Program-made: the position numbers and the translations under genes
Part shown: piece after piece, positions 1-9,814 of the stretch
Position numbering within the stretch: the first letter of the stretch is position 1
Layout: the number at the start of each line of letters is the position of its first letter
DNA from: Amanita rubescens
Taxonomy: Eukaryota; Basidiomycota; Agaricomycetes; Agaricales; Amanitaceae
Length of the DNA stretch: 64,000 nt
NCBI GenBank assembly: GCA_015039365.1
Contig: WION01000082.1
Coordinates: 62,001 to 126,000, forward strand
Direction of reading: 5' to 3'
Notes under the pieces: model-generated
Told to the model about the DNA's origin: nothing
What the model saw: the letters and a program-made list of their open reading frames with translations, nothing else
The model's database searches: none

Positions 1-11
1 AACACTTCACT

Positions 12-3000
12 ATGTCGAACTTGGCAACCTCGCCAGGCTCGAAGCCTTCCGAGTCGCGGGCAACGTGAGAGTTGAGGTGGTGATTAGCGTGGGAGGCAGG
101 GTCAAGTACGCCAGGTGGGAATTCTCAACTCTTATCGCTATCCTTATCGGAAGAAGTTGTTTTCGACCCCCCACACGAGCATGTCGCAGCTGCAACTTGC
201 AAACGCTAATCTTGTAGGGACTCATGAGTCTCACAGATTTCTTCTCTAATACTCGAGCAGGCTATTGAGCGCTTTCGAATCTTGGTCATCGGTAACGCCA
301 ACGCCGGCAAGACAACCATTCTGAAGAAGGTGTGCCATGCCCAGGGTCGTGAACCGATTTGTTTCAATAGAGATGGTGAACCGGTGTGTCACCTGCTTTT
401 CTGAATGTCGCCAAGGCTTAGTATTCATTCGCCCTTGTTAGATTGCTGCAGAGTTGAAACCGGATGCCTCGGTGTGTTTCGGATGTATCTGTATCCCGGG
501 CCTTCTTTTATGACAAATCAATGCAATTTCGCAGCGCGGAGAACATGATATAGAAGACAGTTTTCAATATCCAACAGCTCACGGCTTCATTTTTCACGAT
601 TCCCGTGGGTTCGAGGCAGGTGCTACTGGCGAACTGGATAATGTTACAGATTTCATAAAGAAACGAGCTGAGAGAGAGGAATTGAAGGATCGGCTTCATG
701 CAATTTGGTGCGCTAAGATCTGCAACATATTGTAATTTTCTGAATTTTCTCCTGCCGCTCAGGTATTGCATCCCGACTAGCAATGATAGACCGATGACGG
801 AAGCGGGGAAGAAATTATTTGAGATTGACACCGGAAACGGTTGGCAAACGTCTGCATCACCTACTAAACGCATTGCTTATTCTAATACAAGTTCCTGTCA
901 TTGCGATCTTCACGAAAATGGATGGTCTCGAAGACAGGGCGTTTAACCGGCTAGCAATGGATGGTATTTTCGACGAAGAGAAGGCCACGGCCGAGGCAAA
1001 AGCTACATTCGAACGCAACTATCTGGAGCCACTTGAAGCGGTAAAGCACAAGCCGTGCCATACCATAAAACTACGCGGTATGTTGCTCACATCGACGGTA
1101 ACAGCGACAAGCTCGACCATTCTCCACACAGACATGGACAAGGAAGGCACTATTTGCGACGAGCTGATCCTGAGGACATCACAGGCCCTCGACGGCGATG
1201 CTCTAAAGTTGTTCTGTCTCTCAATCCTTCGGAATGATATGGAATCTCGTATCAAAGATGTTATCAACAAGTGGGCCATTGCCTCTTCCTCCCAGATAAC
1301 CAGTAACTGATACGATACTACAGGATAATTATACCAAAGGCAAAAGGTGAGGAAAACATCGACTATGTCTTCGATCGGTAACTATCGTTCTCCCTTAGAG
1401 GCTCGTGAATCGGTCTCGTTTTCGAATGAACAAGCAAAATCGTTGTTCTGCGACGTGATGTGTCGCTTTCCGCACATGCTGGTACGCATGCACACTCGTT
1501 ATATTTAATTATTCACTCCCGTGCTTACAAATGTCAACAATCCCGCCACAGCCCGTACGTAATAGTTATATCGCCTGCCCTTCCTCTGCTAATCATCCTT
1601 GGCAGAGTGTGAGCGTCCTTGCATCAGTCGATGACATCTGGAAGCTATTAATCACCCAATTACCTTGCATCACTCTCAGTTTGTAAGTACCTCATTGCCC
1701 TGATTGTCATTGCTTGTCCTATTCGTCATGATACTCAAACGCAACATGAACTTCAGGAAGTAGGTCTTAGGCTACCGTGACGTTCCTGGGGGTAAGGTCA
1801 TCACTGATACCCTCGTTCGCTCCTCCCCTCCATAGAAGGTATGTAACTGGTTATTTGGGAGGGAACTACTTTATCAACTTTTTTCATCTTCGCAGCTAGT
1901 GAGTTCTTCACTACGGTTGATACTCTGATGGTGCTTATGGAAATATTCCTTATCGGTTGTCCACAGATTGTGAGTGCTGTGGATGTTCAATTTGGCTGTA
2001 CATTGTTGATAATGTTGATGGCAGCATGTGAGGTCTTGATCATTTTTTGAGTGGTGAATGTCTCATTCAATCTTATTGGATATAGAATGTGAGTCTCTCT
2101 GACAGTTGTGTGCTCTAGTTCTTGGCTATAGTGATTAATTAATAATTACTTGGTATCTATAGATGGCAAGTTATTCATGACACTAGTACTGCACTCACTG
2201 TGCCTGACCATATGATTCAACTAATCTTCAGGATGTGAGTATAGGCTACATCAATGACATAACCATCTGCACTGCCTAATGTTGTGCCCAACTTTTATTC
2301 AAACCATACAGGAAGTGGGTGTGCTTGTGTTGATACACCGGGGACATATAATCTTACACATCACCAGAATGTGAACTTTATTTGGACCTTTGATGGCATA
2401 CATCATCTACTTACAATCATTCCTGGATTGGTGTATATCAGGCTGTGAGTTGGAATGTTCCTCAACCCAATCACAGTGGTGTACCAATGGCCTCATCATG
2501 GCATTGAACAGGTTGATGTAAGTTTTGGCTTGGTGCTCTCTCACTGAGTTACAAATGCTGTATTTGAAGGCTGTATGTACTCCTACACCAACAATTTCAA
2601 ACTTAACTAATAAATACTTTGTCTGATTTGCAGGCGGTATATGTCATCTGCTCTTCATGACCACTTATTGATTGTTGCATTGGTCAATACTTGGCATTGC
2701 AGTGTGTAAGTTTGTTCCATCATCAGCATCACCAACTTCTGATATGTGGTGTAGGAGGTATGTGATTAGTTTGTCCTTTATTTTTGAATGACATTGGGGT
2801 GGATATCAGACTGTATATATAATTGTGGGTTTACTTTTACCAGCAATTAGCAGATCATATTTGCATTTGCTTATAACTCACATATCTACTTTGCACCACT
2901 GGTGTGCTCTTCACAGGATGTGAATTTGCAATTTTTCTGTTGTGACCAGCCCCTCACAGCTTACCTCTGCTCTTCACAGCAAGTGAGTTTCTGACTTTTC

Positions 3001-5254
3001 TGTTGTGATCAGCCCCTCACAGCTCACCTCTGCTCTTCACAGCAAGTGAGTTGCTGACTTTTCTGTTGTGATCAGCCCCTCACAGCTCACCTCTGCTCTT
3101 CACAGTTTGTGAGTTTCTGACTTTTCTGTTGTGATCAGCCCCTCACAGCTCACCTCTACTCTTCACAGATTGTGAGTTTCTGACTTTTCTGTTGTGATCA
3201 GCCCCTCATAGCTCACCTCTGCTCTTCACAGCGAGCGAGTTTCTGACTTTTCTGTTGTGATCAGCCCCTCACAGCTCATCTCTGCTCTTCACAGGATGTA
3301 AGTTTCTGACTTTTCTGTTGTGATCAGCCCCTCACAGCTCACCTCTGCTCTTCACAGCAAGTGAGTTTCTGAATTTTATGTTGTGATCAGCCCCTCACAG
3401 CTCACCTCTGCTCTTCATAGCGAGTGAGTTTCTGACTTTTCTGTTGTGATCAGTTCCTCACAGCTCACCTCTGCTCTTCACAGCGAGTGAGTTTCTGACT
3501 TTTTTGTTGTGATCAGCCCCACAGCTCACCTCTACTCTTCACAGGATGTGAGTTTCTGACTTTTCTGTTGTGATCAGCCCCTCACAGTTCATCTCTACTC
3601 TTCACAGGATGTGAGTTTCTCACTTTCCTGTTGTCTCTCACGGCTCACCTATGCTTTTCACAGATTGTGAGTTTCTGACTTTTCTGTTGTGATCAGCCCC
3701 TCACAACTCACCTCTGCTCTTCACAGTTTGTGAGTTTGTGACTTTCCTGTTGTGATCAGCCCCTCACAGCTCACCTCTGCTCTTCACAGTTTGTGAGTTT
3801 CTGACTTTTCTGTTGTGATCAGCTCACAGCTCACCTTTGCTCATCACAGCTTGTGAGTTTCTGACTTTTCTGTTGTGATCAGTCCCTCACAGCTCACCTC
3901 TGCTCTTCACAGATTGTGAGTTTCTGACTTTTCTGTTGTGATCAGCCCCTCACAGCTCACCTCTACTCTTCACAGATTGTGAGTTTCTGACTTTTCTGTT
4001 GTGATCAGCCCCTCATATCTCACCTCTGCTCTTCACAGCGAGTGAGTTCCTGGCTAAGTTTTCTGTTGTGATCAGCCCCTCACAGATCACCTCTGCTCTT
4101 CACAGCAAGTGAGTTTCTGAATTTTATGTTGTGATCAGCCCCTCACAGCTCACCTCTGCTCTTCATAGCGAGTGAGTTTCTGACTTTTCCGTTGTGATCA
4201 GTTCCTCACAGCTAACCTCTGCCCTTCACAGGATGTGAGTTTCTGAATTTTATGTTGTGATCAGCCCCTCACAGCTCACCTCTGCTCTTCACAGCGAGTG
4301 AGTTTCTGACTTTTCTGTTGTGATCAGCCCCTCACAGCTCATCTCTGCTCTTCACAGGATGTGAGTTTCTGACTTTCCTGTTGTCCTCACAGCTTACCTC
4401 TGCTCTTCACAGGATGTGAGTTTCTGACTTTTCTGTTGTGATCAGCCCCTCACATTTCATCTCTGCTCTTCACAGGATGTGAGTTTCTGACTTTTCTGTT
4501 GTGATCAGTCCCTCATAGCTCACCTCTCCTCTTCATAGTATGTGAGTTTCTGACTTTTCTGTTGTGATCAGCCCTTCACAGCTCACCTCAGCAAGTGAGT
4601 TTCTCACTTTTCTGTTGTGATCAGCTCCTCACAGTTCACCTCTGCCCTTCAACACAGGATGTGAGTCACTGCACAAAATCAATATTTGATTGCTTTTTGA
4701 TCCTTGCATCCTTCTTTTGAAATGTGTCCAGAATGTATGTGCCTATCTTATGTGTTACTTCCACTCTTTCATGCCATTTCATCTTCTACTCTCCAATATA
4801 TGTCCAAACTGATTGCTTTGTGTGGTTTTATAGGACCATCAAAGTTTGGAGCAGTGCTTCGAGCTTATCTTGCCATTCATACCACTGCAGGTGTGGTACC
4901 TTTGTTACAATCTAGGCTAGTTGCCTTATCATCATTCAACTTCACTTAGGATTCTTATCAACTTCAAGCTATGTGGATTGGCCTCAGTATGTTTTAACAT
5001 TCTCTGCCATCATTGATGTCTCACTGATCTAGCACTTCATAGTGGCTGCAGCTGTTGCAGATCTCTGCTTATTTGCCTCTCTCTCAATATCCCATGAGAC
5101 CTTTCAGGAGACTTTTGACTTCTGTCTAAATGCAGCATCATATCTGAAACTCAAGTCTGCTGCAGAGCAACAGTCTTCTACTATCATTTATGCCAATGTA
5201 GTCCTGGACATCCTGAAGGAGAATAGGGACAATTACAAGTTGTCACTGCAGTGA
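12..5254 (+). CDS. P-loop GTPase whose C-terminal tail is encoded by about 50 single-codon exons
   Basis: Predicted spliced gene. Coding exons I can join in frame are 261-383 (Walker A GNANAGKTT), 535-707 (FIFHDSRGFE, switch/DxxG-like), 763-839, 892-1077 (FTKMD, the NKxD specificity motif), 1132-1270, 1324-1346 and 1399-1481 (ends CRFPHML). All use GT-AG introns with consistent phases. After 1481 come about 49 microexons (1552-4734), then 4834-4890, 4950-4986 and 5043-5254, ending in TGA. The G domain is the AIG1/Era-like 'G domain-containing' type common in Agaricomycetes, where function is largely unknown. The start is uncertain: ATG at 12 gives a plausible first exon 12-64, but I could not join it in phase to 261. 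The opposite-strand paralogue at 27.8-32.6 kb shares three G-domain intron positions and the F-P-H exon. The G domain is well supported; the splicing of the tail is inferred from sequence. Confidence 0.75.
1552..2919 (+). other. Single-codon exon array, heterogeneous 5' part
   Basis: A series of putative introns of 49-116 bp with unrelated sequences, separated by exons of exactly 3 nt. They start at 1552, 1606, 1680, 1757, 1836, 1896, 1967, 2025, 2086, 2163, 2232, 2312, 2368, 2442, 2634, 2703, 2755 and 2810, plus one 6-nt exon at 2512. Each exon is preceded by AG (CAG or TAG) and followed by GTGAGT, GTAAGT, GTATGT or a close variant; one donor is GC (GCAAGT at 2166). Read in phase 0, as set by the exon ending at 1481, no stop occurs. 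Because the introns differ from each other, this is not a simple satellite. Confidence 0.7.
2917..4660 (+). repeat. 63-bp tandem intron-plus-codon array (29 single-codon exons)
   Basis: Near-identical units, usually a 60-bp intron-like segment (GTGAGTTTCTGAC to CTCTTCACAG) followed by three variable bases. Variable codons start at 2917, 2980, 3043, 3106, 3169, 3232, 3295, 3358, 3421, 3484, 3545, 3608, 3664, 3727, 3790, 3850, 3913, 3976, 4039, 4106, 4169, 4232, 4295, 4358, 4413, 4476, 4539, 4592 and 4658. Intron length varies from 50 to 64 bp, yet the gap between AG and GT is always exactly 3 bases. The codons are GAT, CAA, CGA, TTT, ATT, CTT and TAT only. A CTCAC branch-point-like motif lies about 20-27 bp before each acceptor. 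One donor is GC (3235). Confidence 0.9.
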
Positions 5255-5321
5255 AGCAGGGTTGACATGCATAATGTGATAATGATATATGATAATGAAA
5301 AGAGCTTTGAATCTAGAGTGG

Positions 5322-5606
5322 GTTGCTTTGGCTTGAGGGTTTCCTGCCAAAAGATCATATGGTGATGTCAGAAAGGTAGGAACTTGGCTCATGAGAGACA
5401 CAGTGGTTAACTGCTTCTCCAGCAAAGACAAGTATTGGAATAGATAGACATCCCCATTCTCTGGGGTGATCTCTGACTGAAATAGAGTCGGACAGATGTG
5501 ATAAAGATGAAGAAGAGGAATTTACTTCTTGTATGTCTTCTAGGATGGTCTCGTCTGAAGCCATCTCTGATAAAGTGACACGAGTGGGTCAAAGTTTCCT
5601 TTCGTG
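5322..5606 (-). pseudogene. Duplicate fragment of the LAA1 gene 5' end
   Basis: Close copy of 18208-18500, covering the start codon region and first two coding exons of the LAA1-like gene downstream (MASDE...ILEDIQE, LSLLEKQLTTV). The donor that follows TTVPL in the real gene (GTGAGC) reads ATGAGC here, so the splice site is gone, and similarity ends soon after. It begins about 70 bp past the stop of the first GTPase gene. It is a truncated duplication with no coding capacity of its own. Confidence 0.8.
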
Positions 5607-5799
5607 CGCCCACCTCCGAATTCGCGACCACCTTGACGTCCTTGTCCAACATGGAAGAAGGCGATGCCTGCCCAGATGCCCCTTTCGAAGTCCGCGAAGC
5701 AGAATCCCACCGCGGGACGCAGCTGAATCGTGCGAGAGACCAACACTTTTTTCGTCACTCATGTCCGTCTACGACAAGAAACGAAAATGAGAATCACGT

Positions 5800-6480
5800 C
5801 TAGCGTTCAAAAGAGGCAAAATGCACCTTGCTCATATGCCCGCGATCTTCTTCCTCGATACCAGGACTGTCTTCTTTCCCATTAAGAACATGAACCTGAT
5901 CGCTCAACGCTCCATCACTCGGCGAAAGCGACAAATGGGGCGGACGATGCGTCCTCTCCTCCTCCTGCACCACCAACTCAAGATCAACCCTCTCCTTATC
6001 CTTGTATCTCGGGCCACCTGCAAGGGGTAAAGGGAAGTGTAACTGACTCCGAAGAGCGGTGCTACCCACTAGACACCCGTCTTATAGGAACTTCCCCGAT
6101 TGCTTTTGTCAAGGGGTCAATGCACAACTCTTTGAAAGTCCTCATGGCTTTCTCCTTGCCGTCAACCCAAACCTGCTCTGTGTCTGAGTATATCATACTT
6201 TGCGAATATAACAATATGCGTGTCGCTTGTTAGGGCAGCTTGGATGACAGTTAATCATGAAACTCACCACCGCGTCCACGCACCAGATTGACGATTTCCT
6301 CCATTCCTCTTTCTGCGATGCGATCGCCAGCGACAGGTATTGAGATACAAATCCTGAAAGTATGTTGTCTCGAATTGGAACATAATGGTCGGGTGCCCAC
6401 TGAGCTACTCACCAGATGGCATGAAGTTCGCCCTTGAGCTCCATCATTTGCTCACATCCTTCGACCTCGCCAGGCTCGAG
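5800..6480 (-). pseudogene. Partial GTPase-family gene fused to metallophosphoesterase debris
   Basis: On the minus strand, exons read EGCEQMMELKGELHAIW, ICISIPVAGDRIAERG, DTEQVWVDGKEKAMRTFKEL and GPRYKDKERVDLELVV, ending in a stop near 5800. The HAIW junction is split TG|G by a GTGAGT...CAG intron, at the same position and phase as HAIW|YCIP in the GTPase genes at 707/763 and 32.1 kb. The later 'EKAMRTFKEL' also resembles 'AKATFERNYLEP' of the first GTPase. There is no P-loop or NKxD motif. I read it as the C-terminal half of a third family member, broken upstream at about 6475 where it runs into a phosphoesterase remnant. A short expressed ORF cannot be excluded. Confidence 0.55.
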
Positions 6481-7200
6481 TCGGCAGCCCGTCCGTCCAG
6501 CACATATATTCTTATATACCATTTGCGCCCGATCCCATTTACACCCCTGCCAGCGTGAACTTTGTGCCCGAACACATGCAACTTTGGACGGACGTGCCAT
6601 AATGCAAAGAGCAGTGCGTAGCATCCGTGCCTGTCCGCGTCGACCGTGTGTGATGAGGATGTCGGTTAGAGGCGGGATTTTGGACCAGATCTCGTGTGCT
6701 TCGGGATGCCCCGGCGGTGAGCATTGGGCGGACGCGAGGATACTGGAAAGGCCATGATCCGTGTTTTGGTGTGTATGGGCTGCCATAGATGCGCAACTTG
6801 CGTCCACTTATGGTGAGTTCGATGGACGAATTCTCAAGGTATGTCAAACTTGGCGGTATACGCGCAAGCGTCTGGGGAGAAGCGAGCGCGACGTCATGGT
6901 TGCCGGCGATGAAGAGTTTGTGGGGGTGCGGATGGGAGTTGAGCCAGGCGAGGGCGTCATTGAGTTCGTAGTCTGTGCCAGACTGGGTGAGGTCACCCGC
7001 GTGGATGAGAATGTCGCCTTCTGGGAGATGAGGTTGAGCGTGGTGGGTGTTGTGTAGGTGGGTGGGTGTCGGATACTTGCAAACGAGGCGGATGGGGAGT
7101 TTTGTCGGAAGTGCTAGAAGCGGCAGAGGGTGCAGCATGGAGCCAACGTGCAAGGAAAATGAGGGGCGATGATATGAAGCGGGGCATCTTGACGATAGAT
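6481..7200 (-). pseudogene. Metallophosphoesterase, multiply frameshifted
   Basis: Calcineurin-like phosphoesterase blocks are recognisable: DILIHAGDLTQSG (metal-binding GD), FIAGNHD (GNHD), DILITHG, and VRPKLHVFGH followed by VHAGRGV. They lie in at least three reading frames. The expected SDTH block near 7065 is out of frame with HAGD. A shift follows QYPR near 6745 and another follows ITHG near 6640. The last motif has an extra codon, giving GH-K-VH instead of GH-x-H and disrupting the metal-ligand spacing. No intron of plausible size repairs these. The gene is decayed. Confidence 0.7.
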
Positions 7201-7360
7201 GATATCGTCGAGGCTCATAGCGTTCCGTGTGTCGAGAATGAGCGGTTCGAGTACCTAGAGATCCCACAGTTTGAGCCTTCTGTGGCTGGTCGGATGACCC
7301 ACGCTGCGTTGTCGAAGCCTGCTGATGTAACTCGCGATCACGCACATCACACTCGATGAT

Positions 7361-7459
7361 CAGACTCCTTCCCAGTCTCGTCTGGACCGTTGGACGTCTT
7401 GACGATGTTTATGTAAGACTACGTTCCAGAGAGACTGGCACTTAACATATACAAATAAA
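7361..7459 (+). repeat. Left terminal inverted repeat of the transposon
   Basis: Exact inverted copy of 9652-9750 over 99 bases. The outer end is CAGACTCC and abuts the 9-bp duplication at 7352-7360. Confidence 0.95.
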
Positions 7460-7681
7460 CGATCGGCTGCGTTACAAGTTGTGACGGGTAGCTTAGGTAA
7501 ATGAGATCGGAGCGGACTTTGGAATCCTTTGGGTGTGCCGCGCGCGTCGATAGCAGCCTCGTGAACGGCACGCAGCCCCCTCCCCCATCGTTGACCGGCT
7601 TGATTCGAGGTGAGTCGCAAATTCATGAAATCATATATTTACATCTTCTGACGCGGTTGATAGACCTTTCTTTGCGGTCTT

Positions 7682-8472
7682 ATGCCGTCAGACGTGGATA
7701 CAGCGTCTCATATCCCTTCTATTGACGAAATCCGCTCACGAACATTCGAGGCTTTCGGAAAACGACCGTGTTTATGGCAGGCTCGCATCTGCGAAGCTAT
7801 TTTACAGGGAAATCAAGATGTCATCTCGATAGCCGGTATTGGAATGGGGAAGACACTCACTTTTTGGATGCCCCTGTTATTCCGCCCTCAAGGCATTCTC
7901 CTCGTCATAACACCCCTCAATATCTTAGGAAAGCAGAATGTGGAGACTTTAGAGAAGGCTGGGATCAACGGGATCTTTGTTTCAAGAGGAACGGCGTCGG
8001 AAGAAGTTTTTCGGGTGAGTAACGTGTTAATCCCCATGTACGATTCCCATTCATGTGAATACCCCAGGCAATTACATCTTTCCGCTATCGTGTTATTGTT
8101 GCCAATCCCGAGGAGCTCCTGCGTGACAAAGGTGGTTTTGAGAAGCTAATGAAGGACCGTTTATTCGTCAGCTCTCTCATCAGCATTGTCATTGACGAGG
8201 CCCATTGCATCTCCCAATGGGGTTCTTTTCGTCCCGAGTACCGACATATTGGTCAATTGCGCTATCTCCAGCGCAAACATTGTCCATACCTTATCACGTC
8301 GGCGACGCTATCACCGGCAATCATTCAGGATATTAAGAAGGTTCTGAATCTCGATGAAGACAAATTACTGCTTTCACGTTGTTCCGTCAATCGCACAAAT
8401 TTTGCCATTCTTGTTCGACCTATTCTGCATTCGCTGAGGTGCCATGTCCCTATTATTGGGATTGAGATGTGA
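7682..8472 (+). pseudogene. Truncated RecQ-like DEAH helicase inside the transposon
   Basis: Two exons join in phase over the intron 8015-8067 (GTGAGT...CCCAG). The N-terminus has GKRPCLWQARICEAIL (Q-motif-like region), the Walker A variant GIGMGKTLTFW, ITPLNILGKQNVETL, then DEAHCISQWG (motif II, RecQ signature) and TSATLSP (motif III). Family helicases continue for several hundred residues with the second RecA-like lobe. Here similarity stops at about NRTNFAILVRP (about 8410), where opposite-strand DUF6589-like sequence begins. Basidiomycete RecQ-like genes of this kind are often carried by mobile elements. The C-terminal lobe is missing, so it is presumed inactive as a helicase. Confidence 0.8.
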
Positions 8473-9503
8473 TTTTGCCCACAGCTCAGCTGAGCATTTT
8501 AGGTCTTCTCGTGTTACACCATGCTCCAGACGTATAAGCAAGCCTGAGGTAAGATGTTTTAAAGTCTCAAAAGGGTTTTCGACGACAGGCATCGACGTTT
8601 TTAGGTTAACGTCAAAATTGTCATACGCATAGCTTGCCAAAAGCGTCTGGCCAAGTTCGCGCAAGGAACGGGATGCTTCATTTGACAAGGACTTGATCGC
8701 TGTAAGAACAGATGTCATTGAGATTGAGATCCCCATTTGCGCTAGAGCATTGACCACTCGTTCCGGAGTGCAACAAGAATGAAGAAAACTTCCAACCAGC
8801 GACTGTAAGTTATTCGCTTTCTGGTTCGTATTTTGCATTAAAATGCTCGTAATCACCGCCTTCTTCTAGCAGGAACTAAGCAAAGCTGCAACCAAGCAAA
8901 GCGAAGCAAGAAGCTCACAATAGTAAGCATTTTTTCTTTTTCTTTTCGCTTTGTTTCTCTCTGCTCCTCTGGTGATGATGGTGTTCTGACTTGTCCCTCC
9001 AGCAGGACCTCATCATCATCAGGATTTGCATGAGGGTGAGCTTGAGCAGCCTCAGACTCGGATCCACATCGTTTTCGTCTGTTTCGAGCAGATAGCAGCA
9101 CTTCAAGTAGTCCTGAAAGCATCGGCGCCTTAGAATCAATATCCACAGAAAGTTCTCCCAGTTTAAAATCTTCGACATCCTTTGGAATGGCCCGAAGCGC
9201 CGAGAAATGCCAGTTAGAATCGACGTCCACAAGAGCCTCAATTTCGGCAGCATATGCTGAGTGAAGCGCCTCTCCAGCACGTTTTTGAGCCTCTACAGAG
9301 ACCTTCCTATGCTTCAGCAACGCATACACGATGTTCCCAGCATGGTTAAGCAGTCCTACGGTATGTAAATTCTGTTTGAAGCGAGCTTCTGTTAACAAGG
9401 CCATTACAAGGTGTGAAACAGGAGTCATTCCACATTGTTCCAGGACCCAAAAGACGGGCCTGAAGTCGGCCTCGGGATGGGGATCACTCATGGACGAGAT
9501 CAA
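8374..9503 (-). pseudogene. Truncated DUF6589-type transposon protein
   Basis: Two consecutive minus-strand blocks. The first, 9503-8853, carries PVFWVLEQCGMTPVSHLV and a charged Lys/Glu-rich tail. The second, 8856-8374, begins ITSILMQNTNQKANNLQSLV and contains VGSFLHSC and TLLASYAYDNFDVNL. This order is the N-terminal region of the large DUF6589-containing proteins of Agaricomycetes, as I recall that family. Those proteins are usually several hundred residues longer, and the rest is absent because the element is deleted at the junction with the helicase near 8410. The assignment rests on motif memory, not a search. Confidence 0.65.
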
Positions 9504-9651
9504 GTAGCGAATGTATGTACAGACGTCGACGACGATCCCCTCCTCCCTCTATGCATGTATTTTTAGAAACATCTGAGTTTCAAAACGGCTCTGCCGAACA
9601 TTTACATAATCGTTATCTAAGCAAGCGTGATGAAAGACCAGCCAGCGTGAC

Positions 9652-9750
9652 TTTATTTGTATATGTTAAGTGCCAGTCTCTCTGGAACGTAGTCTTACAT
9701 AAACATCGTCAAGACGTCCAACGGTCCAGACGAGACTGGGAAGGAGTCTG
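9652..9750 (-). repeat. Right terminal inverted repeat of the transposon
   Basis: Exact inverted copy of 7361-7459. It abuts the 9-bp duplication at 9751-9759. Confidence 0.95.
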
Positions 9751-9814
9751 CTCGATGATGGACTATTGACAATAATAATAACATATGACGGGAACGGAAC
9801 CCTCGATCGAGAGA

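Larger units (their letters stand above)
7361..9750. mobile_element. DNA transposon with 99-bp perfect inverted repeats and 9-bp target duplication
   Basis: A 2,390-bp element. The first 99 bases (7361-7459) and the reverse complement of the last 99 (9652-9750) are identical, starting CAGACTCCTTCCCAG. The flanks carry a 9-bp direct duplication, CTCGATGAT, at 7352-7360 and 9751-9759. Inside are two convergent truncated genes, a RecQ-like helicase N-terminus (+) and a DUF6589-type N-terminus (-), which meet near 8410. Identical ends and an intact duplication point to recent insertion. The truncated genes make it an internal-deletion derivative that needs a partner to move. A 9-bp duplication is typical of Mutator-like elements, but I do not assign a superfamily. 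Confidence 0.9.

Noticed and set aside
819..1310. 163-codon ORF as a complete small gene
   Set aside because: It starts and ends in intron sequence; the splice-consistent model uses only 892-1077 and 1132-1270 of it.
1531..1554. ATG at 1531 as the start of a separate gene leading into the array
   Set aside because: The GTPase frame can be carried through introns 1271-1323, 1347-1398 and 1482-1551 in phase, making 1531-1551 intronic. Not excluded, but less economical.
2917..4660. CRISPR-like regular repeats
   Set aside because: Variable parts are only 3 bp, the sequence is eukaryotic and units carry splice signals; nothing resembles a Cas locus.
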